Part shown: positions 1-7,731 of the stretch, piece by piece
Layout: the number at the start of each line of letters is the position of its first letter
Numbering within the stretch: the first letter of the stretch is position 1
Assembly (NCBI GenBank): GCA_937870825.1
Contig: CALMZO010000252.1
Coordinates: 19,935-83,934, forward strand
Length of the DNA: 64,000 nt
Origin: an uncultured Chloroflexota bacterium
Lineage (GTDB): Bacteria > Chloroflexota > Anaerolineae > UBA4142 > SHND01
Direction: 5' to 3'
Notes under the pieces: generated by a model
The model's database searches: none
Told to the model about the DNA's origin: nothing
The model's input: only the letters and a program-made list of their open reading frames with translations
Position numbers and translations under genes: made by a program

Positions 1-2
1 CG

Positions 3-758
3 GATTTTTGGCGCGAACTCATTCCGGCGGTCAAACAAAATTTTCCCGATGTGTTGTTTGTTGCGGAGGCGTATTGGAATTTGGAATTTGAATTGATGCA
101 GCACGGTTTCGATTATTGTTACGACAAACGTTTGTATGACCGGCTCAAACGCGATAACGCGTCCGGCGTCCGCGCCCATTTGCGCGCCGGCGCGGACTAT
201 CAAGACAAACTCGTGCGCTTTATCGAGAATCACGACGAAGCGCGCGCGGCGGATGCGTTCGCGCCCTTGCAGCACCGCGCGGCTGCCGTAATTTTCGCTA
301 CCGTTCCCGGCGCAAAATTATTTCATGACGGACAATTTGATGGGCGCAAAATTCATTTGCCCGTTTTTCTCGCGCGCCGCCAAGCCGAAGCAAAAAATTA
401 CGAACTCGAATCGTTTTATCGCGCGCTGTTGAAAGTGATAGACGCGGATATGTTTCATCAAGGTGAATGGCAATTGTGCGCGTGTTCGGGATGGATTGAC
501 AACGCGAGTTTTCAAAATATCGTCGCGTGGACGTGGCATCATCAAGACGAACGCGCGCTCGTCGTCGTCAATTATTCCGCGCAGCGTTCGCAGGCGATGG
601 TTGAATTGGTGTGGGATGATTTGCGCGCGCGCGTGTGGCGCTTGTCGGATGCGTTAAACGGCGATGTGTTTTTGCGCGACGGCAATCAATTGCGTGACGC
701 GGGGTTGTTCGTGGACCTGGACGCGTGGCGATTTCATTTTCTGCAATTTGAAGCATGA
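3..758 (+). CDS. GH13 alpha-amylase family hydrolase, C-terminal part
   Basis: Open from the window edge, so the start lies outside; only about 250 C-terminal residues are present. The start of the visible part carries FVAEAYW, matching the GH13 acid/base glutamate strand, followed by FIENHDEARA, which matches the conserved His-Asp transition-state region. After that the reading resembles an amylase C-terminal beta domain (ALVVVNYSAQRS). It probably acts on alpha-glucans or a related oligosaccharide; the substrate cannot be told. The stop codon overlaps the next start by 4 bases (ATGA), so the two are translationally coupled. The family is clear, the specificity is not. Confidence 0.85.
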   Translation, partial: DFWRELIPAVKQNFPDVLFVAEAYWNLEFELMQHGFDYCYDKRLYDRLKRDNASGVRAHLRAGADYQDKLVRFIENHDEARAADAFAPLQHRAAAVIFATVPGAKLFHDGQFDGRKIHLPVFLARRQAEAKNYELESFYRALLKVIDADMFHQGEWQLCACSGWIDNASFQNIVAWTWHHQDERALVVVNYSAQRSQAMVELVWDDLRARVWRLSDALNGDVFLRDGNQLRDAGLFVDLDAWRFHFLQFEA

Positions 759-1447
759 CCAAAAGAATTCTGGTGGTGCAAGCGCATCCCGACGATGCCG
801 AATGGTATTGCGGCGGAACGATTGCAAAACTCGCGCGCGCGGGCGCGGGCATTACGTTCATAATTTGCACTGAAGCGGAAAAAGGTTCGTACGACCCGCG
901 CGCGAATCCGGTGGAACTGGCGGCGACGCGCAAACGCGAACAGGAAGCCGCTCGCGAATGTTTGGGCGTGCGCGAAATTGTTTATCTCGGCATTCCCGAC
1001 GGCGAATTGCAAGCGACATTGGAGCTTCGCAAGCGCCTCGCGCTGCTGTATCGCAAATATCGCCCTGATGTGTTGTTGACGTTCGACCCGTGGAAGCGCG
1101 ATGAACTCCATCCTGACCATCGCGCGTGCGGGACCGTTGCGCTGGATGCGCGCCTCGCCGCCAAGATGCCGCTCTATTATCCGAACGCGGAAAATTTGAA
1201 TGCGTGGGCGATACCGGAGATTTGGTTATTCAACACCGACGCGGCGAATCAGTTTGTGGATGTGACGGAAACATTCGATACAGGCATCGCGGCATTGAAA
1301 CTGCACGCGAGTCAAAGTGTGACCGACGCGCAAAACATCGCGTTCGTTACAGACATTGCGCGCGCAGAGGGGGAAAAAATTGGCGTGAGGTACGCCGAAG
1401 CGTTTCGCCGCATCATGATGGAAGGGAGTATTTCGCGCGTTCGTTGA
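755..1447 (+). CDS. PIG-L (LmbE-like) zinc deacetylase
   Basis: 230 aa, the usual family length. The N-terminal AHPDD motif (residues 10-14) and HPDH near residue 115 are the metal ligands of PIG-L/LmbE/MshB-type N-acetylglucosaminyl deacetylases. These enzymes remove an acetyl group from GlcNAc-containing substrates. The gene overlaps the amylase stop by 4 bases and both are probably one transcript, which suggests a role in carbohydrate or glycoconjugate processing. No signal peptide, so cytoplasmic. The substrate is unknown. The C-terminus faces a convergent gene 12 bases away without an obvious terminator. Confidence 0.88.
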   Translation: MTKRILVVQAHPDDAEWYCGGTIAKLARAGAGITFIICTEAEKGSYDPRANPVELAATRKREQEAARECLGVREIVYLGIPDGELQATLELRKRLALLYRKYRPDVLLTFDPWKRDELHPDHRACGTVALDARLAAKMPLYYPNAENLNAWAIPEIWLFNTDAANQFVDVTETFDTGIAALKLHASQSVTDAQNIAFVTDIARAEGEKIGVRYAEAFRRIMMEGSISRVR

Positions 1448-1459
1448 TGTCAATCCAAA

Positions 1460-2401
1460 TTACAAATCCTCAATAATCGTTTCGGGTTTCGGACGCAGCA
1501 ACATCACGGCGAACAAAATGAGACCCGCGCCGATGATTTGGGGAGTGTCCAAGACTTCATTGAACAAAAAGAACGCGAGGACGATGCTAAAGACGGGCTC
1601 GAGCGTGGCAATGAGCGTGACAACGCTTGCGGGAATTTGAGCAAGTCCCATCGTGTACAATCCAAAGCCGACGAGCGTGGGACCGAGCGCAAGAAAAAAG
1701 AGAATTGCCCAGCCGTTCCACTGCGCGCCCAGTCCCAGAATGTTGCCCGCGAGCAATTGCAACGGCAGCAAAAATAACGCGCCGAACAAGAACGCGTAAA
1801 AGAGGGATGCCCAGGGCGAATAACGCCGCGAAATAAATTGTCCGACAATCGCGTACGTCGCCCATGTCACGCCCGTTCCCAAACCGACCAAGATGCCGAG
1901 TCCGTTCAACCGCAAATTTTCGGGAATGTACATTTCTGCGACGAGGACCATGCCGATTAACGTCAAGACCAACGCGAGAATTTTGTTGCGGTCTAATTTT
2001 TCGCCCAAAAAGCGCACGCTGATTAACGCGACGATGGTGGGATTGATATAGACGAGAACGGTGGCGACTGCCGCGCCGTTCAAACTTACCGACGAAACCC
2101 ACGCGAGTTGATGCAGCCCGACGCCGACGACGCCCATGATGATAAAATAGATCAAGTGCCGCCGCTGCACGCGCAGCGCCGCGCGTTTGACGAAAAACAA
2201 CGCAATGCCCAACGCGCTCGCGACAATCAACACGCGCAAGAACGCGAGATTGAGCGGGAGCATTGCAAAATCCACCAACAGATATTTGATGAGAATGCCT
2301 GTCGTGGACATGAGAAGCGTCGCAATGAGAACGAGAATGTAACCGCGCACAGAAGCGGTTTGAGATTTCGTTTGAGCGGTAGCTTGCGGTGAAGTTGCCA
2401 T
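1460..2401 (-). CDS. EamA/DMT-superfamily transporter
   Basis: About 313 aa with ten hydrophobic segments in two repeated EamA halves, a pattern typical of RhaT/YdcZ-like drug/metabolite exporters of the inner membrane. The N-terminal half ends near PENLRLNGLG and the second repeat begins near TYAIVGQFISRR. I chose the ATG at 2401 (MATSPQ) because the upstream seven codons are not membrane-like, but neither start has a clear Shine-Dalgarno. The substrate is unknown; amino acids or small metabolites are common for the family. Divergently transcribed from the uridine phosphorylase. Confidence 0.85.
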   Translation of the reverse strand: MATSPQATAQTKSQTASVRGYILVLIATLLMSTTGILIKYLLVDFAMLPLNLAFLRVLIVASALGIALFFVKRAALRVQRRHLIYFIIMGVVGVGLHQLAWVSSVSLNGAAVATVLVYINPTIVALISVRFLGEKLDRNKILALVLTLIGMVLVAEMYIPENLRLNGLGILVGLGTGVTWATYAIVGQFISRRYSPWASLFYAFLFGALFLLPLQLLAGNILGLGAQWNGWAILFFLALGPTLVGFGLYTMGLAQIPASVVTLIATLEPVFSIVLAFFLFNEVLDTPQIIGAGLILFAVMLLRPKPETIIEDL

Positions 2402-2467
2402 ATGTGAGCGTGATTGTAACATTCATTAATTGATTTTCAATTTTCAACAGCATCGTGCGCTGCATCA

Positions 2468-2502
2468 ATCGAAAATCGGAAATCACAAATCGAAAATCCT
2501 CA
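2468..2502. repeat. Heptamer array, unit ATCGAAA
   Basis: Five units of seven bases in register (ATCGAAA, ATCGGAA, ATCACAA, ATCGAAA, ATCCTCA) directly before the ATG of the phosphorylase. Same architecture as the other period-7 arrays in this window, but with its own unit. Confidence 0.8.
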
Positions 2503-2504
2503 AA

Positions 2505-3224
2505 ATGGAATTCCATATCAAATGTGACCCGTCCGACATTTCGCGTTACTGCTTTACGCCCGGCGACCCGGCGCGCGCGAAAAAAATTGCGGCATATTTT
2601 GACGACGCGAAATTTGTCACCGACAGTCGCGGGTATCTGGTGTATTCGGGAAAATACCGCGATGTGTTTATGACAGTGTGTTCGACAAACATGGGCGGAC
2701 CGACGGTTGCGATTGCGCTCGAAGAATTGGCGCACATGGGCGCGGACACGTTTATTCGCGTCGGTTCGTCCGGCGCGGTGCAGCCGTATCTCGGACCCGG
2801 CGACATTGTAATTTCAACGGGCGCGGTGCGTCTCGGCGGCACGGGCAATGCGTACTTGCCGCCGCATTATCCCGCCGTGCCGACGTTTCAAGTGGTGCGC
2901 GCGATGGTGGATGCGGCAAGGGAAATGAATGTTCCCGCACATCTCGGCATCGGCGCGGCGGGGGATGCGTTTTACGCGCCGAAAGAAGGGCGCGAGGACA
3001 TGGCAAAAGCGGGCGTCATGTCTATCGAAATGGAAAGCGATACCCTGTATATCGTGGGACAATATCGCGGCTGGCGCACGGGCGCGCTGTTTGCAACCGA
3101 CGGGACGCCGACAGAAGTGAAACCCGCGTGGGGCGAAGACGCGTTCAAGCAAGGCGAAAAAAATGCCATCGAAATCGCGTTGAACGCAATGCACGCCATT
3201 GCGCTTCAAGATGAAATCAAGTGA
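2505..3224 (+). CDS. udp: Uridine phosphorylase (PNP/UDP family)
   Basis: 239 aa from the ATG at 2505, close to the E. coli Udp length. PNP_UDP_1 features: TPGDPARA near residue 15 (phosphate-binding glycine), GSSGAV near residue 85, and IEMES near residue 175, where the Glu-Met-Glu binds ribose in this family. It cleaves a nucleoside with phosphate to a base and ribose-1-phosphate in the cytoplasm, for nucleoside salvage. Uridine is the likely substrate from overall pattern, but other purine/pyrimidine phosphorylases share the fold. The reading frame is open upstream, but the extension is made of the heptamer array, so I reject it. Confidence 0.85.
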   Translation: MEFHIKCDPSDISRYCFTPGDPARAKKIAAYFDDAKFVTDSRGYLVYSGKYRDVFMTVCSTNMGGPTVAIALEELAHMGADTFIRVGSSGAVQPYLGPGDIVISTGAVRLGGTGNAYLPPHYPAVPTFQVVRAMVDAAREMNVPAHLGIGAAGDAFYAPKEGREDMAKAGVMSIEMESDTLYIVGQYRGWRTGALFATDGTPTEVKPAWGEDAFKQGEKNAIEIALNAMHAIALQDEIK

Positions 3225-3237
3225 CGCCGCGCGGGCG

Positions 3238-3261
3238 CGTTACGCGGAGCTTTGCGTAACG
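3238..3261 (+). terminator. Hairpin after the phosphorylase gene
   Basis: Perfect 8-bp stem CGTTACGC / GCGTAACG with an 8-base loop, 14 bases after the stop codon. There is no U-run, so it may be a 3' stabilising hairpin or a weak terminator. Confidence 0.4.
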
Positions 3262-3305
3262 TAGATGATGGTGTTTGTGATGGACCAAAAGTAGGCAAAG
3301 CGAAA

Positions 3306-3509
3306 ATGTTTCGATTGTTTTTGATGCTTGTTGGCGCAACCGTTTTAATCGTGTTGGCGCTCATGGTGATTTCACCGTGGTGGCGACGTCTCGTCGCGAG
3401 TGTGTTGGGTTTATTTATCTCGCGCAACTCCACCGTTACGCCGCGCGAGGAATCGCCGCGCGCACCCGATGAAGTGATTGAAGGGGAATTTCGCGTAATC
3501 AAAGATTGA
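3306..3509 (+). CDS. Small single-span membrane protein, unknown
   Basis: 67 aa from the ATG at 3306. One strong membrane segment (LFLMLVGATVLIVLALMVI, residues 4-22) with WWRR behind it, then a polar tail ending VIEGEFRVIKD. The tail motif EVIEGEFRVI resembles the end of short DUF4834-type envelope proteins, but I do not recognise it with confidence. Followed by a strong terminator, so it is transcribed with or after the phosphorylase. A longer start at 3252 exists but runs through the hairpin region and is unlikely. Confidence 0.6.
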   Translation: MFRLFLMLVGATVLIVLALMVISPWWRRLVASVLGLFISRNSTVTPREESPRAPDEVIEGEFRVIKD

Positions 3510-3536
3510 GCGCCTGTCGCGCAGGTGAAACCATTC

Positions 3537-3584
3537 AACGTCGAATGATGCGGTTCGTACAAAGCATCGTTCGACGTTTTTTTT
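3537..3584 (+). terminator. Intrinsic terminator
   Basis: Fifteen-bp stem (3537-3551 with 3564-3578, one G-U pair) and a 12-base loop, followed by a run of eight T. Strong Rho-independent terminator for the small membrane protein gene. Confidence 0.9.
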
Positions 3585-3652
3585 GAACGTGCGACAAAAG
3601 CGATTGAGTCTATCGCACAAATTTGTCCTACAAGATTTGCTGGAGGTATCTC

Positions 3653-3994
3653 ATGTCTCCGCGCACAATGTTGGTTCGTGATCTGTTGGTGTTGGCGCTC
3701 GGTGGGAGTTTTTTGATTGTCCTGGTTGTGGCTGGCGTTTTGCTGCTCGGCGGCGCGTTTTCGTGGATTTGGTTCGCGCGGGCGATTGTCTTGAGCGCGG
3801 TGGTGATTGGATCCGCGCAAATGTTTGTGTTGTCGCGCGCGCTGCGGACGACGCATGTGCAAGGACCGCTTGCTTCATGGCGACGCGTGGACTCGACGCA
3901 AGGATGCAGCATTGCGCTCTTGGGCGCGTTGATTGCGTTGGCTTTATTGTTTTGTGGCGGCGTGATGGATTGGTGGTTGGAGTGGAGACAATGA
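3653..3994 (+). CDS. Small polytopic membrane protein, unknown
   Basis: 113 aa. The start at 3653 is set by a good Shine-Dalgarno (GGAGG at 3642-3646, six bases before ATG). Three hydrophobic stretches: residues about 11-33, 40-58 and 88-106, with a polar loop containing RALRTTHVQGPLASWRR. No domain recognised. It sits between two strong terminators, so it is probably a monocistronic unit, but I see no clear promoter. Confidence 0.65.
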   Translation: MSPRTMLVRDLLVLALGGSFLIVLVVAGVLLLGGAFSWIWFARAIVLSAVVIGSAQMFVLSRALRTTHVQGPLASWRRVDSTQGCSIALLGALIALALLFCGGVMDWWLEWRQ

Positions 3995-3996
3995 AA

Positions 3997-4024
3997 AATC
4001 GCGGCGCGTGCCGCGATTTTTTTA
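3997..4024. terminator. Bidirectional intrinsic terminator
   Basis: Nine-bp perfect stem AATCGCGGC / GCCGCGATT with a GCGT loop. A-rich on the left and T-rich on the right, so it can stop both converging genes. It lies 3 bases after one stop codon and overlaps the other. Confidence 0.9.
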
Positions 4025-5221
4025 TTTTGGAATCACTTTGATATTTCCCCAATCGCCCACTTGAACATAGACGATGCCGAGATTGAACACTTGAACGATA
4101 TAGCTGTTGCCTTGATAGTTCATCGGCAGTTCGTCCGTCTGCTGGTCTTGCAAACCGTTCGCTTTGGCAAATCTCCACAACGCGGCGGTGTTGTTCACGG
4201 GCATCCACGGCACCTTGTTGACAGCCGCCATCACGGCTTGCTCTAACGTTTGTCCCGGTGTCACGCCGCCCGGCAATCGCAACTTGAAATTTTGCGCGAT
4301 GGCGTTGCGAAAATCGTCCAGCACATTGCCGCGCGTGCTGAAACACCAGTTCGGGTCGGTGTTGAGCCAGCGAAACATGGCGAGCGCCTGAATGGGTTGA
4401 TTGCTTGAAATCGAATTCCAGCGATTGATTTCCGCGAACGCCGCCGTGACCCAGCCATTGTTTTGATTCAACCAATTCGGCGCGTCGTTGATGAGCGGCT
4501 GCGTTTCCGTGATATAGACGGGCAATTTTTTCATCGCCGTCGGAATCGCGTTCATGAAATTTTGATACGCGAGAAAGCCGCGAAAATTATTTTGATATGG
4601 AAATTGGAATTTGTCTTGATTCGTTATATCACCCGCGTTTTGTCCGCGCGAATAACAATGAATCGCAATCCCATCGCATTGATTTTGCAGCGGCGTCAAA
4701 ACATCTTGAAAATATTTTATCCAGTCGCCCGTCGGATTGCCCGAATAATTGGTCTCGATGTTGTACGGTCCTATCGCGCCCGGAATCACGTTCGCGTTTG
4801 CAAAACCCGGTTTCGCTTGAATCGCCGCGCGGCATTTTTGAAAACACGTCACGTAACTGGACGGCACAATCGGCTGCCCGTTCGGGCGCTCCGCGCCGAT
4901 GTTCATCTCGTTGCCGATGATAAACAATTTCGCGCCCTTGCTCGCTGCCGCCCAATTCGCGCACTGCTGCGCGAATGCGTCGTACTGCGCGGGCAGGGGA
5001 ATCGTCCCCGTGCTGCCATAGCCATTGTTTAATCGCACCAGCACGCGGCATTTTGCGTTCACGAGCGCGGTGTAATCGGCGGGCGGGTCACTCCACACAT
5101 TGACGGAATGCGCAAGCCAACCGCTGCAATTGTTTTGCTGCAAAAAATTCAGCCCTTCGACATCATGAATGCCGTAGAGGGTGGAGGGAAATTGGTCGGG
5201 GGTGGGGGGAATGGCGGGCAT
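4022..5221 (-). CDS. GH-A-clan-like glycoside hydrolase with unknown C-terminal domain
   Basis: 399 aa without a signal peptide. The first 300 residues look like a TIM-barrel hydrolase: LFIIGNEMN (Glu105, the usual Asn-Glu acid/base pair of clan GH-A) and LPVYITETQ (Glu239, nucleophile position), 134 residues apart, with CDGIAIHCY between. The remaining 90 residues, starting near TPGQTLEQAV, form a separate domain (ALWRFAKANGLQD, then a beta-rich end) that I cannot assign. An intracellular enzyme or non-classically exported protein acting on a glycan is possible. Followed downstream by the bidirectional terminator. Confidence 0.65.
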   Translation of the reverse strand: MPAIPPTPDQFPSTLYGIHDVEGLNFLQQNNCSGWLAHSVNVWSDPPADYTALVNAKCRVLVRLNNGYGSTGTIPLPAQYDAFAQQCANWAAASKGAKLFIIGNEMNIGAERPNGQPIVPSSYVTCFQKCRAAIQAKPGFANANVIPGAIGPYNIETNYSGNPTGDWIKYFQDVLTPLQNQCDGIAIHCYSRGQNAGDITNQDKFQFPYQNNFRGFLAYQNFMNAIPTAMKKLPVYITETQPLINDAPNWLNQNNGWVTAAFAEINRWNSISSNQPIQALAMFRWLNTDPNWCFSTRGNVLDDFRNAIAQNFKLRLPGGVTPGQTLEQAVMAAVNKVPWMPVNNTAALWRFAKANGLQDQQTDELPMNYQGNSYIVQVFNLGIVYVQVGDWGNIKVIPK

Positions 5222-5232
5222 TCGATTTTCCT

Positions 5233-5478
5233 TTAGCGTTGGCTTGCGTGCAGCACAGTCATTCCAATAATTTCGTCACCGTCACAGCGCACGATGATAT
5301 CATCATCGGTCATTTCGCTATCGGTTGCAAAACTCGGGTTCTTGTAATTGATGTACAACACATCAACGTCAGAATCGTAGGTGAGCCACAATGTTTTTTC
5401 GGGCGCGTTCTTGACACGCGGCAACAATTTCAAGTAATCGTCGAATTCAAAGTTCGTCCAACTTTTTTGTGAACTCAT
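5233..5478 (-). CDS. DUF2283 family protein
   Basis: 81 aa. The core LWLTYDSDVDVLYINYKNPS then DDIIVRCDGDEIIGMTVL is the DUF2283 pattern. These are small proteins frequently found beside toxin-antitoxin genes, with no settled function. It overlaps the end of hicA by 32 bases in a different frame and is last in a run of overlapping genes, so it is co-translated with the hicBA pair. It could be an accessory part of the module or a passenger. Confidence 0.75.
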   Translation of the reverse strand: MSSQKSWTNFEFDDYLKLLPRVKNAPEKTLWLTYDSDVDVLYINYKNPSFATDSEMTDDDIIVRCDGDEIIGMTVLHASQR

Positions 5479-5680
5479 CAGGGCTGACCTCTATCTCGCG
5501 CAAAATTTCACGCAACAATGGACGGGCAAGGTCTCGTCCGCCGTGATTTGGAACAGTTGTCGTTCTGCCATCGCTGTGGCGATAAAAAACGTGACTGCCT
5601 TTTTGTCGCACAGATTGAAAACCCAAGTGGCGCAAGAGCTTGTCCATTGTGCGATAGTTGACGTTGCGTAATTTGCTCAT
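5447..5680 (-). CDS. hicA: HicA-type mRNA interferase toxin
   Basis: 77 aa, normal HicA size. It has the dsRBD-like pattern KLLRHLGFQSVRQKGSHVFYRH, where the His of GSH is the catalytic residue in characterised HicA ribonucleases, then VPNHGGRDLARPLLREILREI. It cleaves mRNA when free of HicB. The start overlaps the hicB stop by 4 bases (ATGA). The order is antitoxin then toxin, the reverse of classical hicAB but common in this group. Confidence 0.88.
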   Translation of the reverse strand: MSKLRNVNYRTMDKLLRHLGFQSVRQKGSHVFYRHSDGRTTTVPNHGGRDLARPLLREILREIEVSPDEFTKKLDEL

Positions 5681-5895
5681 GCGGCGATTTCAACTTGCTG
5701 CAAACCCACAAAGCGCGGTAACCCTTCTGTGTCCGTTCCATATTCTTCGAGGCACAATTCCAGAACCTCTTTGAGATTCTCATTCAATTCATCGAGTGTT
5801 TCCCCTTGGGTATGCGCCCCTGTAATCCCGGGAATAATTCCCACATACAATTTGGTCTCAGGGTCCCATTCTACATACGCGGTAAAAGTTTTCAT
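5677..5895 (-). CDS. hicB: HicB-type antitoxin, short form
   Basis: 72 aa. The partial RNase H-like HicB fold is visible: FTAYVEWDPETKLYVGIIPGITGAHTQGET, then a helix NENLKEVLELCLEEY. It lacks a C-terminal ribbon-helix-helix or HTH domain, so it can bind HicA but may not repress its own promoter. The start overlaps the thyX stop by 4 bases, so the toxin-antitoxin pair appears to be translated from the thyX message rather than from an own promoter. Confidence 0.85.
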   Translation of the reverse strand: MKTFTAYVEWDPETKLYVGIIPGITGAHTQGETLDELNENLKEVLELCLEEYGTDTEGLPRFVGLQQVEIAA

Positions 5896-7655
5896 GTGCT
5901 ACTCCCATTCATCCTTTTCTTGGCGCTTCGCATTTCCGCGCGCAAACGACTCATCGGCGGATTTGGGTTCAAGTTCACAAACGTCATTCCTTCGACCAAC
6001 AACGGCTGCGCGTCGCGGACGGCATAATACATTTGTTGGCTCGTGAGACGATAATCGGGATGACCTTGTTCCGTTGTGCGCAATTCGCACCAATGATACA
6101 GCTCGCGCAGATTTAATTCAATGTTGTACCGCACGCGATAACCGTACGGAATGAGATACTGCGCCTCGTTCGGATATTCTTCCGCGATTTCCCGGAACAA
6201 GGTATCCGCGCGTTCCATGTTTTTTGTGTACGCGTCGCGGATTTCGGGAACGGCGTTGATTTGTTCGTTCGTGTCGAAACCGTGCGCGGTGGTGTACGCT
6301 TGACGGTCCGGCGTCACGAGGCGATGCCTTTGCAAATCGCGGAACTCGCCGATGTTGATGAGCAAATCAAATTCGTATCGCGCGTGTTCGAACGCGCGCC
6401 CCGGCTTGTGCCGCCGATTCCCGCGCGTTCCCACATACGCGCGCACAATTTCCGCCTTGTCACTTTCTGCCAACTTGCGCACGCGTTCCATCACCGTGCG
6501 TTTGTCCAAATCCGACGCGCCAAACAAAATCGCGCCGACGACAACATCCACCGCGTCAGCGTCGAAACGGTTGAGAGTAACCTTCTGGCGTTCGTCGTTC
6601 GTCATTCGTCGTTCGTCGTTCGTCGTTCGTCGTTCGTCATTCCACAGATATTTCTTCACCAACTCGCGCTGCACCGCGCGCCGCCCCTGCAAATACTCTT
6701 GCAGCCGTTTCCCTTTTTCATCATCCGCGCGTTTGATGAATGGACCAATCACTGTGTCCAATTCGTGCGCGCCCGCGCGTCCCAACACGCGATTTTCTTG
6801 AAACGGGTCCGCGAGCAAATTCAGCAGCATGTATTCCAACGCGCGTCCGTTGCCCCACACGCCGACGTTCGTCAACGTCGCCATCGGCAAAAAGCAGCGC
6901 AGCAAATCACACGCTTGCGCGCGCGCGGCGGATTGGTACGCGAACAATGCGCTCTTGAGAAATTCTTTGTCGGCAATGCGCGCAAATTTTTCCACATCGC
7001 CGGTGATGGCATTTTCAAATTCAATCTCGTCAATCGGATGCGTTTGTTCGAGATAGGCAATCATGCGCGGCAGCATCGTCGCATACGCGTCGAACAAACC
7101 GTCGAGATGTTGAATCACGCGCGCGCCGTACTGCGATTCACACAAATTGCGGTCACGGTAATAACGATACTGCCCATTCACTTTGTCGTCGAACGGTACA
7201 TAGCGCGACGATTTTTCCAAAAACGCGAGACCGATGCGGTGGTCTTGAATCGTCTTGGCGGCGATTTGCGAAACTTCTTGAAACGCGATGTGCGCGCCGC
7301 CGAGCTCGCCGACGGAATCATCGCCGTAATCGGAAAGGACGCGCGAATAAAATGCTTCGGCTTTGGCGCGCGCTTCGTTTGCCTGCGACAAGACTTGCGA
7401 TGTTTCGGATGCTTGAAAATTTTCCGAGAGTGACAGTTCACTCTTGCCGAAAAATTCATCCAGAAACAGTCGCCGCACGCCTTTTGTGGAACGACTGTAA
7501 CGCGAGAACAACGCGCCTTTGACTACTTCGGGCAAATTCACCAGCGCGACGACGGAACGGTCGGTGTTGGAAAAATAGGGCGCGATGCGTGCGGCTTCTT
7601 CGGGTGTCAGTGTTTCACTCGACAACGTTAAATGCTGCTCAAACTCTGATGTCAT
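5892..7655 (-). CDS. thyX: Tandem-domain FAD-dependent thymidylate synthase-like protein
   Basis: 587 aa, about twice normal ThyX length, with two ThyX-like halves. Half one has IQDHR (138-140) followed by SSRY (149-152), a variant of the RHRxxSxNxxSxR signature, and ARAQACDLLRCFLP. Half two has LQRHRLVTPDRQAY (RHR 443-445) and RVRYNIELNLRELYHWCELR. ThyX makes dTMP from dUMP with methylene-tetrahydrofolate and FAD. Neither half has an intact signature, so activity may need both halves or be altered. Residues 339-357 (NDERRTT, NDERRMT, NDERQ) are encoded by a heptamer array between the halves. The start codon of hicB overlaps its stop. Confidence 0.82.
   Translation of the reverse strand: MTSEFEQHLTLSSETLTPEEAARIAPYFSNTDRSVVALVNLPEVVKGALFSRYSRSTKGVRRLFLDEFFGKSELSLSENFQASETSQVLSQANEARAKAEAFYSRVLSDYGDDSVGELGGAHIAFQEVSQIAAKTIQDHRIGLAFLEKSSRYVPFDDKVNGQYRYYRDRNLCESQYGARVIQHLDGLFDAYATMLPRMIAYLEQTHPIDEIEFENAITGDVEKFARIADKEFLKSALFAYQSAARAQACDLLRCFLPMATLTNVGVWGNGRALEYMLLNLLADPFQENRVLGRAGAHELDTVIGPFIKRADDEKGKRLQEYLQGRRAVQRELVKKYLWNDERRTTNDERRMTNDERQKVTLNRFDADAVDVVVGAILFGASDLDKRTVMERVRKLAESDKAEIVRAYVGTRGNRRHKPGRAFEHARYEFDLLINIGEFRDLQRHRLVTPDRQAYTTAHGFDTNEQINAVPEIRDAYTKNMERADTLFREIAEEYPNEAQYLIPYGYRVRYNIELNLRELYHWCELRTTEQGHPDYRLTSQQMYYAVRDAQPLLVEGMTFVNLNPNPPMSRLRAEMRSAKKRMNGSST
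6591..6639. repeat. Heptamer array TTCGTC(G/A), seven copies, inside thyX
   Basis: Seven perfect-length units (TTCGTCG or TTCGTCA). Read on the minus strand in the thyX frame, three units make 21 bases, so the protein shows a seven-residue repeat built on NDERR. The same unit occurs at 18171, 45827, 45994 and 62121. Confidence 0.95.
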
Positions 7656-7703
7656 GTTTGATTTATGTTACTGATTTATGATTGTATCCTTCGCGGGTCT
7701 CTG

Positions 7704-7731
7704 AAATCATAAATCACAAATCCAAAATCAT
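7704..7731. repeat. Heptamer array AAATCAT, four copies
   Basis: Units AAATCAT, AAATCAC, AAATCCA, AAATCAT in register, directly after the stop side of the large phosphatase gene and before thyX. It partly mirrors the TGATTTATG motif at 7669-7681, so the pair could fold. Confidence 0.75.

Noticed and set aside
1587..2735. 382-codon open frame overlapping the DMT transporter and phosphorylase
   Set aside because: Overlaps two supported genes and shows no domain.
6261..7433. 390-codon open frame on the plus strand antisense to thyX
   Set aside because: The thyX frame has clear motifs; the antisense protein is Arg/His-rich without domains, as expected from CGCG-rich DNA.
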